Shown here piece after piece: positions 1 to 8,752 of a stretch of DNA of 64,000 nt. The stretch is taken from assembly GCF_043641665.1 (NCBI RefSeq), contig NC_092195.1, positions 20,457,774 to 20,521,773 of the forward strand, given 5' to 3'. This stretch comes from Enoplosus armatus. Lineage: Eukaryota > Chordata > Actinopteri > Centrarchiformes > Enoplosidae. The first letter of the stretch is position 1, and every line of letters starts with the position of its first letter. The notes beneath the pieces are model-generated. The model ran no database searches, was not told the origin of the DNA, and saw only the letters and a program-made list of their open reading frames with translations. A program made the position numbers and the translations under genes.

Positions 1-291
1 GTTAGTGGACGACTGATGTGGAGAGATAAATGGCGATATAGTATTCAATTTCAATTCCATTCAATTTTATTTATATAACGCCAAATCACACCAAAAGTCA
101 TCTCATGACACTTTACAAATAGAGCAGGTCTAGACCGACTCTTTATAATGTTATTACAGAGACCCAACAGGTCCCACCATGAGACAGCACTTTGGCGACA
201 GTGGCAAGGAAAAACTTCCTTTTAAGAGGCAGAAACCTCGAGCAGAACCAGACTCTAGCTGGGGGGGTCATCTGCTTTGACCGGTTGGGTT

Positions 292-325
292 TGAGAGAGA
301 GAGAGAGAGAGAGAGGGGGAGAGAC

Positions 326-359
<34 letters not shown>

Positions 360-361
360 GC
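292..361. repeat. (AG)n then (CAGA)n simple repeat
   Basis: An AG dinucleotide run (about 294-318) is followed by a CAGA/GACA tetranucleotide run (about 325-360). It lies inside the LINE 3' untranslated part. Open frames across it are artefacts of the repeat. Confidence 0.9.
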
Positions 362-754
362 AGAGATGTATGGCAGCACTAGCCGTAGAAATAGCAGCTA
401 TAATTATAATAATACTGGAAATATGACTGATACTAATAGTTACAGCTGTAATACTAGCTGACATTAATAATAGCAGCTTTAATAGTAACAGAACTACGAC
501 TAAACATAATAACTGTAGTGATGAGAGTCAGGCAGGCCCATGGCGGCAGCACCCAGGCGTACCAGGACCACGATCCACAGCAACCTGCCAGACGACAAAG
601 CACAAAGAAACTCCGGGGAAGAAATAAAGTTAGTAACATGCATTGGACTGTGATGAATGTGCAAAGATGAAGAGGGAGAGGAGGAAAGCTCAGTGCATCA
701 TGGGAAGTCCCCCAGCAGTGTAGGCCTATAGCAGCATAACTGGGCAGCATAACC

Positions 755-2517
755 TTAACTATAAGCCTTATCAAAAAGCAAAGTTTTAAGTCAACTCTTA
801 AAAGTAGAGAGTGTGTCTGCCTCCCGGACCCAAACTGGGAGCCGATTCCACAGGAGAGGAGCTTGATAGCTGAAGGCTCTGGCTCCTGTTCTGCTTTTGG
901 AGACTCTAGGAACCACAAGCAACCCTGCATTCTGGAAGCGGAGTGCTCTAGTGGGGTAATAGGGTACTATGAGCTCTTTAAGATATGATGGTGCCTGACC
1001 AGTAAGAGCTTTGTAAGTCAGGAGAAGGCTTTTAAATCTATTCTACATTTTACAGGGAGCCAGTGCAGCGAAGCTAATACAGGAGAAATATGATCTCTTT
1101 TCCTGGTTCCTGTCAGTACACGTGCTGCAGCATTCTGGATCAGCTGGAGAGTCCTCAGGGACTTATTGGGACAGCCTGATAATAAGGAATTGCAATAATC
1201 AAGCCTAGACGTGACAAATGCATGGACTCATTTTTCTTCATCTGTTTGAGACAGGATCTTCCGGATTTTTGCAATGTTACGGAGGTGAAAGAAGGCAGTC
1301 CTTGAAGTTTGTTTTACGTGGGAGTTAAAGGACATGTCCTGATCTAAGACAACTCCGAGATTCCTCACGGTGGCGCTGGAGGCCAGGGCAATGCCATCTA
1401 GGGTAACAATATCCTTAGATACTGTGTTTCTGAGGTGTTCAGGGCCAAGAACAATAACTTCTGTCTTGTCCGAGTTCAACATCAGATAATTACAGGTCAT
1501 CCAGGTCTTTATGTCCTTAAGGCATGCTTGGAGCTTGGCTAACTGATGAGGTTCTTCTGGCTTGATCGATAAATATAGCTGGGTATCATCCGCATAGCAA
1601 TGAAAATGTATGGAGTGTTTTCTAATGATATCTCCTAAAGGAAGCATATATAAGGTGAATAGTATTGGTCCAAGCACAGAACCTTGTGGAACTCCATGAC
1701 TGACTTTGGCGTACATGGAGGATTCATCGTTAACATGTACAAACTGAGATCGATCTGATAAATACGACTTAAACCAGCTTAGTGCGGTTCCTTTGATGCC
1801 AATTAAATGTTCCAGTCTCTGTAATAGGATATGATGGTCAATGGTGTCGAATGCAGCACTAAGATCTAACAAAACAAGTATAGAGACAAGTCCTTTGTCT
1901 GATGCAGTTAGAAGGTCATCTGTAACTTTCACCAGTGCTGTCTCTGTGCTATGATGAGCTCTGAAACCTGACTGAAAGTCCTCAAGCAACTTATTGTCAT
2001 GTAGAAAATCACACAGCTGGTTGGCGACTGCTTTCTCAAGAATCTTGGAGAGAAAGGGAAGGTTAGATATAGGTCTATAGTTGGCTAAAACCTCTGGATC
2101 AAGAGTGGGCTTTTTAAGAAGAGGTTTAATTACAGCTACTTTAAAGGACTGTGGTACGTAGCCTGTTAATAAAGACAGATTGATCATGTCTAGTAAAGAA
2201 GTGCTGACTAAAGGTAAAACCTCTTTGAGCAGCCAGGTTGGGATGGGGTCTAAGAGACAAGTTGATGGCTTAGATGAAGAGATGGTTTTAGTAATTTGGT
2301 GAAGGTCAATGGGAGAAAAGCAATCTAAATATACATCAGGTTTTACAGCTATTTCTGAGATTCCTGTGTTTGAAGGTAAGATACCACCTGAAGACAGGAG
2401 GTGATCAATTCTGTCTCTAATAGTGAGAATTTTATCATTAATTAGTAATACGAAGAAGGTCATGATGTCTTTTTTTAATGATTCCAATGAATATTGAGCT
2501 TTTTCGCTGCATAACAT
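755..2517 (-). pseudogene. Broken LINE reverse transcriptase ORF
   Basis: Open from 2517 to an in-frame TGA at 1228-1230 (429 codons). The same frame goes on with recognisable LINE sequence (a [20 protein letters not shown] stretch) until a one-base loss around 1033-1038 moves the frame. The shifted frame continues through ALTGQAPSYL- and ARAFSYQAPLLWN-like segments, has a second TGA at 791-793 where relatives have a basic residue, and ends at TAA 755-757. The polymerase Asp pair (YADD) is present. Upstream of 2517 no endonuclease is found. The element is a relic with two nonsense changes and one frameshift; the 791-793 stop could be a CGA to TGA (CpG) transition. Confidence 0.85.
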
Positions 2518-2520
2518 GAG

Positions 2521-3250
2521 TTTATATATTTAAAATAATATTTTGATTGTGAAGGTTTCGGATGCTGATCTATGTGAGAGGCACCAAGACAGAAACTGGA
2601 GAGTTATTACATTTTGACGGAGCGCTTCTGTTTGATTTCCTTTACGGCACTGGTTTCAGCGGCCCAGGAACCTCACAGACCAGTTGCATGTGTTGCGACT
2701 GGAGTCGGTGAGGGAGACGCACATAAAGGAGAGACGAGAGTCAACGAGTCAAAGAAAAGTCACTTCACATGGCGTGCTCTGAAAAGAGAAAACAGACAGC
2801 CAAAATGGAGTTCACAAAAAAGGAAAAGCCAAACTCAAGCTACACTTTTTCTGTCACTTCTCTGAAATTAAGCACTTTATTTTATGCTTGAGGAAATCTT
2901 CTCTAACTGGACCTCTTTGAATTGTATTTGAATACTCCTGCTACATACTATATTAATATATGTTCTTATATATACTGTTATTGTATAGTTCTGGGGGGGG
3001 GGGGGGGGGGGCACCACAAAGCCAGCAGCAGCCCTGGATCTGTGTCTGTCCCTTTGTAAGGGCTGTATGCGTTCCCTGTGCTGTTTGTCTCCTTTGCCTC
3101 CTCTGTCCTCTCTGGCTCTGCCCAGGTGTGCTACATCATGATCTTCAGTCTTCAGTGAGGAGCACCTGGCCTGGAAAGGACTGCTGGTCTTGCTGCCTCT
3201 CAGCCTGGGATTGTTGTGTGGCTTTTGGTTTTCCTGATTTCTGGGATTCA
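2521..3250. other. Non-coding stretch between LINE and Ig cluster
   Basis: No supportable gene is visible. The stretch holds a run of 19 G residues (2993-3011). The short open frames have no recognisable domain. From about 3250 the sequence becomes homologous to about 7310 onward, marking the left edge of the duplicated light-chain unit. Confidence 0.5.
2993..3011 (+). repeat. Homopolymer of 19 G
   Basis: Nineteen consecutive G on the plus strand. A run of this kind can form G-quadruplexes and is prone to length error in sequencing, so the exact count is uncertain. Confidence 0.9.
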
Positions 3251-3464
3251 ATATGAAGCTGAGGTCAAAGATCACGACCAAGACTTTTCATATTTATTAT
3301 CCCACGTTGGCTCCTTTCTATTCATTTGGGACATGGAGTTATAATGAGATACGAGGAGATGGTGAGAAGCTGTCATGTAGAAAATAATTTAGTTTCCAGT
3401 CATTTAACTTGTTTTGATTCATTTTTCATTGTAAAGCAACAATGGTGAAATGTTCAATCTGATG

Positions 3465-3466
<2 letters not shown>

Positions 3467-3515
<49 letters not shown>
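3467..3515. repeat. (TG)n microsatellite next to V1 RSS
   Basis: About 49 bp of TG dinucleotide, ending about 80 bp before the V1 nonamer. The second cluster has a TG tract at the same distance from its V RSS (7532-7578). Confidence 0.95.
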
Positions 3516-3517
<2 letters not shown>

Positions 3518-3595
3518 TCAGTGAAGTGTATCAGTCTCTGCAGTAGCTTCCAGCTGCAGCAGTCAGTTCAGTTTCTGTTCAGTCTGATTGAGGGA

Positions 3596-3623
3596 GGTTT
3601 TTGTACGACGCTTTTTCACTGTG
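3596..3623 (-). promoter_or_regulatory. V1 recombination signal (12-bp spacer)
   Basis: On the minus strand the V1 coding end is followed by heptamer CACAGTG (3617-3623), a 12-bp spacer (3605-3616) and nonamer ACAAAAACC (3596-3604). Both elements match the V(D)J consensus well. A 12-bp spacer on V with 23-bp spacers on J is the kappa-type arrangement. The RSS faces the low-coordinate side, the same direction as the J signals, so joining must go by inversion. Confidence 0.95.
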
Positions 3624-3947
3624 TGAACACATCCTGACTGTTGATATAGTGATAACTCTGACAGTAGTAAACTGCTGCATCTTCAGTCTGGACTCCACTG
3701 ATGGTCAGAGTGAAGTCAGAGTTTGATCCACTGCCTGTAAAACGACCTGGAATCCCTGATGCTCGAGTGCTAGCTCGATAAATGAGGAGTTTAGGAGCTT
3801 CTCCATCTCTCTGTTGGTACCAGGCTAAGTAGTGGTATCCGAAGTTATTATAAACATTCTGACTGGTCCTACATCTGATGGAGACGGAGCCTCCCAGAGC
3901 AGAGCTCACTGCTCCAGGCTGAGTCACTGTGACCTGGCCTCTGGACT
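3624..3947 (-). CDS. Immunoglobulin light-chain V segment V1 (kappa-like)
   Basis: A V exon of 324 bp encoding a complete variable domain. The mature chain begins near [17 protein letters not shown]. The first Cys is in SIRCRTS, followed by the [15 protein letters not shown] framework 2, the [19 protein letters not shown] framework 3 and AVYYC with the second Cys. CDR1 is in [19 protein letters not shown]2 starts RAS, and CDR3 germline residues are [11 protein letters not shown]. The exon opens after a TTGTCTCTGTGTCCTCAG acceptor at 3947 (phase 1, completing a Glu codon) and ends directly at the RSS heptamer. It has no stop or frameshift, so it looks functional. Frameworks and kappa-type RSS suggest a teleost L1/L3 (kappa-like) isotype; the exact isotype needs a phylogeny. 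Confidence 0.95.
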
Positions 3948-4054
3948 CTGAGGACACAGAGACAACAACATAAAGCAGCGTCGTGGTTTTGTGGGCTTCA
4001 TTTCAGAGGGACGGATGTTCATAGAGGAGAGCGGTTTGATTCTCTGGACTTTAC

Positions 4055-4145
4055 CTGTGAAGCAGCAGCAGAGGAGAGTCCAGATGAGGACGGAGGTCAA
4101 AGTCATGTTTTTGATGAGGAGGATTTCTGTGGCTTCTGTTGTCAT
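4055..4145 (-). CDS. Leader exon of V1
   Basis: This exon encodes the signal peptide of V1. Two in-frame Met codons are possible. The ATG at 4143-4145 gives a 13-residue extension; the ATG at 4104-4106 gives a conventional leader, MTLTSVLIWTLLCCCFTG, and is the more likely start. The exon ends at 4055 with a GTAAAG donor. The intron to V1 is about 107 bp. Splicing joins the leader G to AG of the V exon in phase 1. Confidence 0.88.
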
Positions 4146-4185
4146 GAAGGACAGCTGTCAGTCATCCACTGTTCAACTCTCAGGA

Positions 4186-4232
4186 CTATAAACTCTCCCA
4201 GAGCACTGGAGCATGGAGCTGCTGATGCAAAG
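4186..4232 (-). promoter_or_regulatory. Putative V1 promoter (octamer and TATA-like)
   Basis: On the minus strand, CTTTGCAT (4225-4232) matches 7 of 8 bases of the immunoglobulin octamer ATTTGCAT. A TTTATAG TATA-like box lies at 4186-4192, about 40 bp before the upstream ATG. The same pair occurs before V2. This is inferred from motif and position only. Confidence 0.55.
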
Positions 4233-4612
4233 TGGCTCTCTATGGAAATGCTCTGACTGACTCCAACAGGGACTTGGATCACTCTGATGATGCTGTTAAT
4301 CAATGGATCAATCACTTTATCAGATTATTGATTAGAAATTATTTAATACACATTTTATATGATTCTGGCTTCATGCTCGAGGACAAATTTAGTTTCAAAA
4401 TATTTTGTCTTCTATAAATTTGTTGCTATATAAAATTAATATAAATGTGATTTTAAATGAATATATATGTAATAAAAACATACATTCTGTAAATCTGGGG
4501 CTCTGTGTTATTGTCACTTTTCATTTTATCTGACAGAATTTGAGCAACAGAATCTAATTTTGGTGAGTTTGTTTGTGTCAGAGTCAGAGAGCCGTGTCTC
4601 TCTACAGTCAGA

Positions 4613-4651
4613 GGTTTTTGTACGGCGGCTCAATGACTTTGTATCACTGTG
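4613..4651 (+). promoter_or_regulatory. J1 recombination signal (23-bp spacer)
   Basis: Nonamer GGTTTTTGT (4613-4621), a spacer of exactly 23 bp (4622-4644) and heptamer CACTGTG (4645-4651), directly before J1. It pairs with the 12-bp V signals under the 12/23 rule. About 50 bp upstream of the nonamer are shared with J2 and J3. Confidence 0.95.
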
Positions 4652-4689
4652 GAGGACTTTTGGTGGAGGAACCAGACTGGATGTTGGAA
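4652..4689 (+). CDS. Light-chain J segment J1
   Basis: A 38-bp J segment encoding (W)[12 protein letters not shown], with the diagnostic FGGGT motif, and ending at a GTAAGT donor (4690). Phase matches the C1 acceptor: the last base A plus GT of C1 make Ser. It differs from J2 and J3 only in the first codons (RT instead of YT before F). Confidence 0.93.
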
Positions 4690-4990
4690 GTAAGTCAAAC
4701 CTTTAAAAACCTCTTTTACTTCAGTAGCTGTTGTTCTTCCTTCATGTTCAGCATGCCAGAAAACTAGTTGACTTTCTATATTAATGTATAATTTTTACAG
4801 AAATATTTTGCACTGAGAGACAAAGTTCACTTCAACAATATAAATTCAAAAACTCATTGTAATAATAATCAAATATGAACCCGGAGGATAAATCATTGCT
4901 TCCATCTTTAATGGTAAAGTTGCATCTTGAGGGCTTGTAGGTTCAGTTCAGTCTGTCAGAGTCAGAGAGCCGTGTCTCTCTACAGTCAGA

Positions 4991-5029
4991 GGTTTTTGTA
5001 CGGCGGCTCAATGACTTTGTATCACTGTG
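4991..5029 (+). promoter_or_regulatory. J2 recombination signal (23-bp spacer)
   Basis: Nonamer GGTTTTTGT (4991-4999), 23-bp spacer (5000-5022), heptamer CACTGTG (5023-5029). The spacer is the same as in the J1 and J3 signals. Confidence 0.95.
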
Positions 5030-5067
5030 GTACACGTTCGGTGGAGGAACCAGACTGGATGTTGGAA
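5030..5067 (+). CDS. Light-chain J segment J2
   Basis: A 38-bp J encoding [12 protein letters not shown], ending at a GTAAGT donor (5068). It lies 378 bp downstream of J1 and about 795 bp upstream of C1. J1 and J2 appear to be a local duplication that included the RSS and about 50 bp of flank. Confidence 0.94.
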
Positions 5068-5861
5068 GTAAGTTTCTGCACAAATACTCAATAAAATATT
5101 GTAAAGTAATGTTTTAAATCCACTTTTTGGATGTTGGAGGCAGATAAATATATCTTGTTTGAACACTTTTAGTCTTCATGTCTTTATTTCTCCTCCTTTA
5201 TCATGGAGGCTGACTCAGAGCAGCTTTACTAAACTGTCTTTACACATTCCTGTCACACTGAAGTTTAAACAGCTTCAAGTGGAGAAAAGATCAAACTTTA
5301 ATCACCAGGATTAGTGTTAAATTTTACACCACAATGATAACTGTTGTTATGATGGATTCAAACGTGCTCAAGTAAAACTGAACAGAGTGAAGATAAAGAC
5401 GGGTATTTGAACATGTGTAAAATCTCTGATCTCTTTATTGTGTCATATATTGTCTCAAATCCTGTTTGAAAATCTTTTCAACTGATGATGATTTAAATGT
5501 ACACGAAGAACATTTGATTTTCGTCATTTCATTTTCTGTATTTATTCAAGTTTCCACTGAATACTTTAAAGTCATGTATAGTTGAGATCTTTTGCCAAAC
5601 GTGCTCCTTTTATTTCCAGTGTAGTTTGATATATTTCAGGTCGTCCTGTATGATGATTCTCTCTGTGCTGAGATGCATGAGAGGCTTCTTAAAGGGAAGT
5701 GAAACAATGTGTGAGTGAGTGACTGGTGGAGCAGAAAAACCATCTGACAGAAACTCCTTAAAGGAGAAAATCAGCTCTCACACAGTGAAGGTGTCCAAGT
5801 GTCTGGTGGTTGATTGACAGCTGTGTGGTCCCCGTCCTCTAAGCTGATTGGTGTCTCCTAG

Positions 5862-6193
5862 GTGATGCCCGTCCCACCCTGACGGTGCTGCCCCCCTCAA
5901 TTGAGGAGCTGGATCAGGGGAAGGCCACGCTCATGTGCCTGGCCAACAAGGGCTTCCCCTCAGACTGGAGTCTGGCCTGGAAGGTGGACGGCAGCAGCAG
6001 CAGCAGCAGCAGCTGGGAGGAGAGCAGGAGCCCCGGGGTGCTGGAGAAGGACGGCCACTACAGCTGGAGCAGCACCCTGAGGCTAACTGCAGACCAGTGG
6101 GGGAAGGTGGGCTCTGTGACCTGCGAGGCCACCCAGGGCTCCCAGGCTCCGCTCTCAGAGACACTGAGGAGAGACCAGTGTTCCCAGTCCTGA
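5862..6193 (+). CDS. Immunoglobulin light-chain constant exon C1
   Basis: A single C1-set constant-domain exon of about 110 codons. It begins after TCTCCTAG (5861), phase 1, reading [13 protein letters not shown] with J attached. Domain hallmarks are Cys in [14 protein letters not shown], Trp in LAWKVDG, Cys in [10 protein letters not shown], and a Cys near the end (LRRDQCSQS) that would pair with the heavy chain. A run of seven AGC Ser codons follows VDG. Stop TGA is at 6191-6193 and AATAAA at 6297-6302. C1 is almost identical to C2 (9553-9884), but its J-C intron is not. There is no membrane or second domain, as expected for a light chain. Confidence 0.95.
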
Positions 6194-6296
6194 CCCGACT
6201 CACTGGGACTCTGCTGCTGGTTTCACTCTGCTACTGCTCTCAGTCTGCACTCTGTGACACTGTCTCTCTCTCTTTCTCTCTCTCTCTCTCTGACTT

Positions 6297-6302
6297 AATA
6301 AA
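6297..6302 (+). terminator. Polyadenylation signal of C1
   Basis: AATAAA about 105 bp after the C1 stop, following a CT-rich 3' UTR. The function is inferred from motif and position. Confidence 0.7.
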
Positions 6303-6303
6303 A

Positions 6304-7010
6304 TTTTGAATAGTGATATTTTCTATTCCTCATATTAACATTTCAGACAATAAAGATGTTTTTCTTTAAATCAAAAATGTTTCCAAGGAAGTTATTATTT
6401 AATCTAATGTCTCATTGTATTTAACATCTAAAAGTATTAAACAAATGATAATGAAGGACATCTTCTATTTGTTGTAGCTCATTTTATAAGAACAATTCTG
6501 AGGTGTTTTAACTGCATAAAACATGATAATGTCTTCAGTTTGCAGAGGTATAACACAGCAGACAGGATTCCTGTGGGCATGAAGGTCATGTTGAAATGAC
6601 CTTTAAAGAAATCTACAATAGTCTGACGTGAGTTTGAATTTGTGGAATAAAAAAGACACTCACCATGCGTGAAAAAGGTTCCGATTTCATGACTTTATAA
6701 ATTCACTTGTACGTTTTTCAGTTCAATTACAGGGATTCACTTCAACACTGACTGTTGAATTTATTGGAGAAACAAAGTATTGTCATCTAAACTTGTCTGG
6801 TGAGAGAGTTGACATCAGTTGACTACAACTCAGAGAAGGCGATACATTTGAGACAAAAACAAGGTGGTCGATAAGAATAAAATTGATTTCATTAAATGTA
6901 GTATAGACATGTTGAAGATGTTAGAACTACATGTAGATATGAGGAATATTTTAGTCATATCTTGTTATATTTCAGTTTCTGTGCAGCTGTTGATTCAGAT
7001 CAGTTCCTCT
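6304..7010. other. Spacer between C1 and V relic
   Basis: AT-rich sequence with no gene that can be supported. Confidence 0.4.
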
Positions 7011-7022
7011 CCAGCTGAGGGA

Positions 7023-7094
7023 GGTTTTCGTGTGACGTTGTATGACTGTGTGAACGGCCAGCTGTCACACTGCTGACAGTAATAAACTCATGTA
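7023..7094 (-). pseudogene. Light-chain V relic with RSS
   Basis: On the minus strand a short stretch reads as the end of a V segment: YYCQQCDSWPF-like framework 3/CDR3 codons (about 7051-7085), followed by a heptamer-like CACAGTC (7044-7050), exactly 12 bp of spacer (7032-7043) and a nonamer-like ACGAAAACC (7023-7031). The rest of the V exon and leader are not recognisable upstream, so it is a truncated pseudogene. It lies in the spacer between C1 and V2, upstream of the duplicated block that starts near 7310. Confidence 0.7.
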
Positions 7095-7530
7095 TGTAGG
7101 TCACTTATGTCTTTTGTCTTTTTATGAATCAATTTGAGATTGAGCTTTTCCTTAGATGACATAAGTTTATACATATATATATAATGTTTTCTTTCATTTG
7201 AGGGATGTACAGGTTTTCGTTGGGTCGTCTTTCATCCTAAAAGTTTGGGATGTGTCTTCATATATTCTTTGAACTGGATGTAGTTGATTTAGCTGTGATC
7301 CAGTATTAAGCTGAGGTCAAAGGTCATGACCAAGACTTTTCTCATTAACTGTCGCAGGTTGGCTCCTCTTGAATATTTGACAAATCAGACAAGATCATGG
7401 GATCACACTGAGATATAAACACATGGTGAGAACTTTCATTGAACTTTTGTTGTTTTTTTGATACATGTTCAATTATCATTAAAGCAACAATTGTGAAATG
7501 TTCAATCTGTTTGATTAAGATGTCTTTACA

Positions 7531-7531
<1 letters not shown>

Positions 7532-7578
<47 letters not shown>
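7532..7578. repeat. (TG)n microsatellite next to V2 RSS
   Basis: About 47 bp of TG, at the same distance from the V2 nonamer as the tract at 3467-3515 is from V1, so it predates the duplication of the cluster. Confidence 0.95.
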
Positions 7579-7580
<2 letters not shown>

Positions 7581-7658
7581 TCAGTGAAGTGTATCAGTCT
7601 CTGCAGTAGCTTCCAGCTGCAGCAGTCAGTTCAGTTTCTGTTCAGTCTGACTGAGGGA

Positions 7659-7686
7659 GGTTTTTGTACGACGCTTTTTCACTGTG
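7659..7686 (-). promoter_or_regulatory. V2 recombination signal (12-bp spacer)
   Basis: Minus-strand heptamer CACAGTG (7680-7686), 12-bp spacer (7668-7679), nonamer ACAAAAACC (7659-7667). Identical to the V1 signal. Confidence 0.95.
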
Positions 7687-8010
7687 TGAACACACGCTGA
7701 CTCCCAATTTCATGATAACTCTGACAGTAGTAAACTGCTGCATCTTCAGTCTGGACTCCACTGATGGTCAGAGTGAAGTCAGAGTTTGATCCACTGCCTG
7801 TAAAACGACCTGGAATCCCTGATGCTCGAGTGCTAGCATAGTAAATGAGGAGTTTAGGAGCTTCTCCATCTCTCTGTTGGTACCAGGCTAAGTAGTGGTT
7901 TGGGCTGTTAAAATAAACATTCTGACTGGTCCTACATCTGATGGAGACGGAGCCTCCCAGAGCAGAGCTCACTGCTCCAGGCTGAGTCACTGTGACCTGG
8001 CCTCTGGACT
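7687..8010 (-). CDS. Immunoglobulin light-chain V segment V2 (kappa-like)
   Basis: A 324-bp V exon in the same organisation as V1, with intact frame and splice acceptor (8010). Frameworks are identical to V1 in protein, and by eye also in DNA. The differences lie in CDR1 ([12 protein letters not shown]), CDR2 (YAS) and CDR3 ([11 protein letters not shown]). The two Ig Cys residues and WYQQ are present. V2 lies 4,063 bp from V1. It can join J3 by inverting 1,028 bp, and in principle J1 or J2 by inverting the J-C1 block. Confidence 0.95.
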
Positions 8011-8117
8011 CTGAGGACACAGAGACAACAACATAAAGCAGCGTCGTGGTTTTGTGGGCTTCATTTCAGAGGGACGGATGTTCATAGAGGAGAGCGGTTT
8101 GATTCTCTGGACTTTAC

Positions 8118-8208
8118 CTGTGAAGCAGCAGCAGAGGAGAGTCCAGATGAGGACGGAGGTCAAAGTCATGTTTTTGATGAGGAGGATTTCTGTGGCTTCT
8201 GTTGTCAT
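8118..8208 (-). CDS. Leader exon of V2
   Basis: Encodes the same leader as V1, with ATG at 8206-8208 and an internal in-frame ATG 13 codons later that gives the conventional MTLTSVLIWTLLCCCFTG signal peptide. Donor GTAAAG follows 8118. Confidence 0.88.
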
Positions 8209-8248
8209 GAAGGACAGCTGTCAGTCATCCAGTGTTCAACTCTCAGGA

Positions 8249-8295
8249 CTATAAACTCTCCCAGAGCACTGGAGCATGGAGCTGCTGATGCAAAG
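8249..8295 (-). promoter_or_regulatory. Putative V2 promoter (octamer and TATA-like)
   Basis: CTTTGCAT octamer variant (8288-8295) and TTTATAG (8249-8255) on the minus strand, at the same distances from the ATG as in V1. Confidence 0.55.
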
Positions 8296-8675
8296 TGGCT
8301 CTCTATGGAAATGCTCTGACTGACTCCAACAGGGACTTGGATCACTCTGATGATGCTGTTAATCAATGGATCAATCACTTTATCACATTATTGATTAGAA
8401 ATTATTTAATACACATTTTATATGATTCTGGCTTCATGCTCGAGGACAAATTTAGTTTGAAAATGTTTTGTCTTCTCTAAATTTGTTGCTATATAATGTT
8501 AATATAGATTTGATTTTAAATGAATATATATGTAATAAAAACATACATTCTGTAAATATGTGGCTCTGTGTTATTGTCACTTTTCATTTTATCTGACAGA
8601 ATTTGAGCAACAGAATCTAATTTTGGTGAGTTTGTTTGTGTCAGAGTCAGAGAGCCGTGTCTCTCTACAGTCAGA

Positions 8676-8714
8676 GGTTTTTGTACGGCGGCTCAATGAC
8701 TTTGTATCACTGTG
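8676..8714 (+). promoter_or_regulatory. J3 recombination signal (23-bp spacer)
   Basis: Nonamer GGTTTTTGT (8676-8684), 23-bp spacer (8685-8707), heptamer CACTGTG (8708-8714). Same as at J1 and J2. Confidence 0.95.
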
Positions 8715-8752
8715 GTACACGTTCGGTGGAGGAACCAGACTGGATGTTAACT
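8715..8752 (+). CDS. Light-chain J segment J3
   Basis: A 38-bp J encoding [12 protein letters not shown], ending at GTAAGT (8753). The last residue is Asn where J1 and J2 have Gly. It is the only J of the second cluster; spliced to C2 the junction codon is TTG (Leu). Confidence 0.94.

Larger units (their letters stand above)
44..2520 (-). mobile_element. L2-type LINE, 5'-truncated copy
   Basis: A non-LTR retrotransposon lies on the minus strand. Its coding part (755-2517) is a reverse transcriptase with the motifs [20 protein letters not shown] and [11 protein letters not shown], a set typical of the L2/jockey-like group common in teleosts. The 3' untranslated part runs down to about 44 and ends in short TTCAA/TTCCA-type tandem units followed by the motif that reads TTTTATTTATATAACGCC on the plus strand, as in fish L2 tails. 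No apurinic endonuclease domain is present, so the copy is truncated near 2520, inside the region before the polymerase domain. It cannot move by itself: the frame is broken at three places. Target-site duplications were not identified. The clade name is from motif recognition only. Confidence 0.92.

Noticed and set aside
143..464. Open frames on both strands over the AG and CAGA repeats
   Set aside because: They are simple-repeat translations inside the LINE 3' untranslated part.
5931..6309. Long open frames overlapping Ig C1 (and the same at C2)
   Set aside because: They are shadows in other frames of the constant exon, caused by its GC-rich codons and AGC tract.
3616..8020. V segments as stand-alone genes starting at the internal Met before the acceptor
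   Set aside because: That Met is in the intron, before the splice acceptor. The true start is in the separate leader exon.
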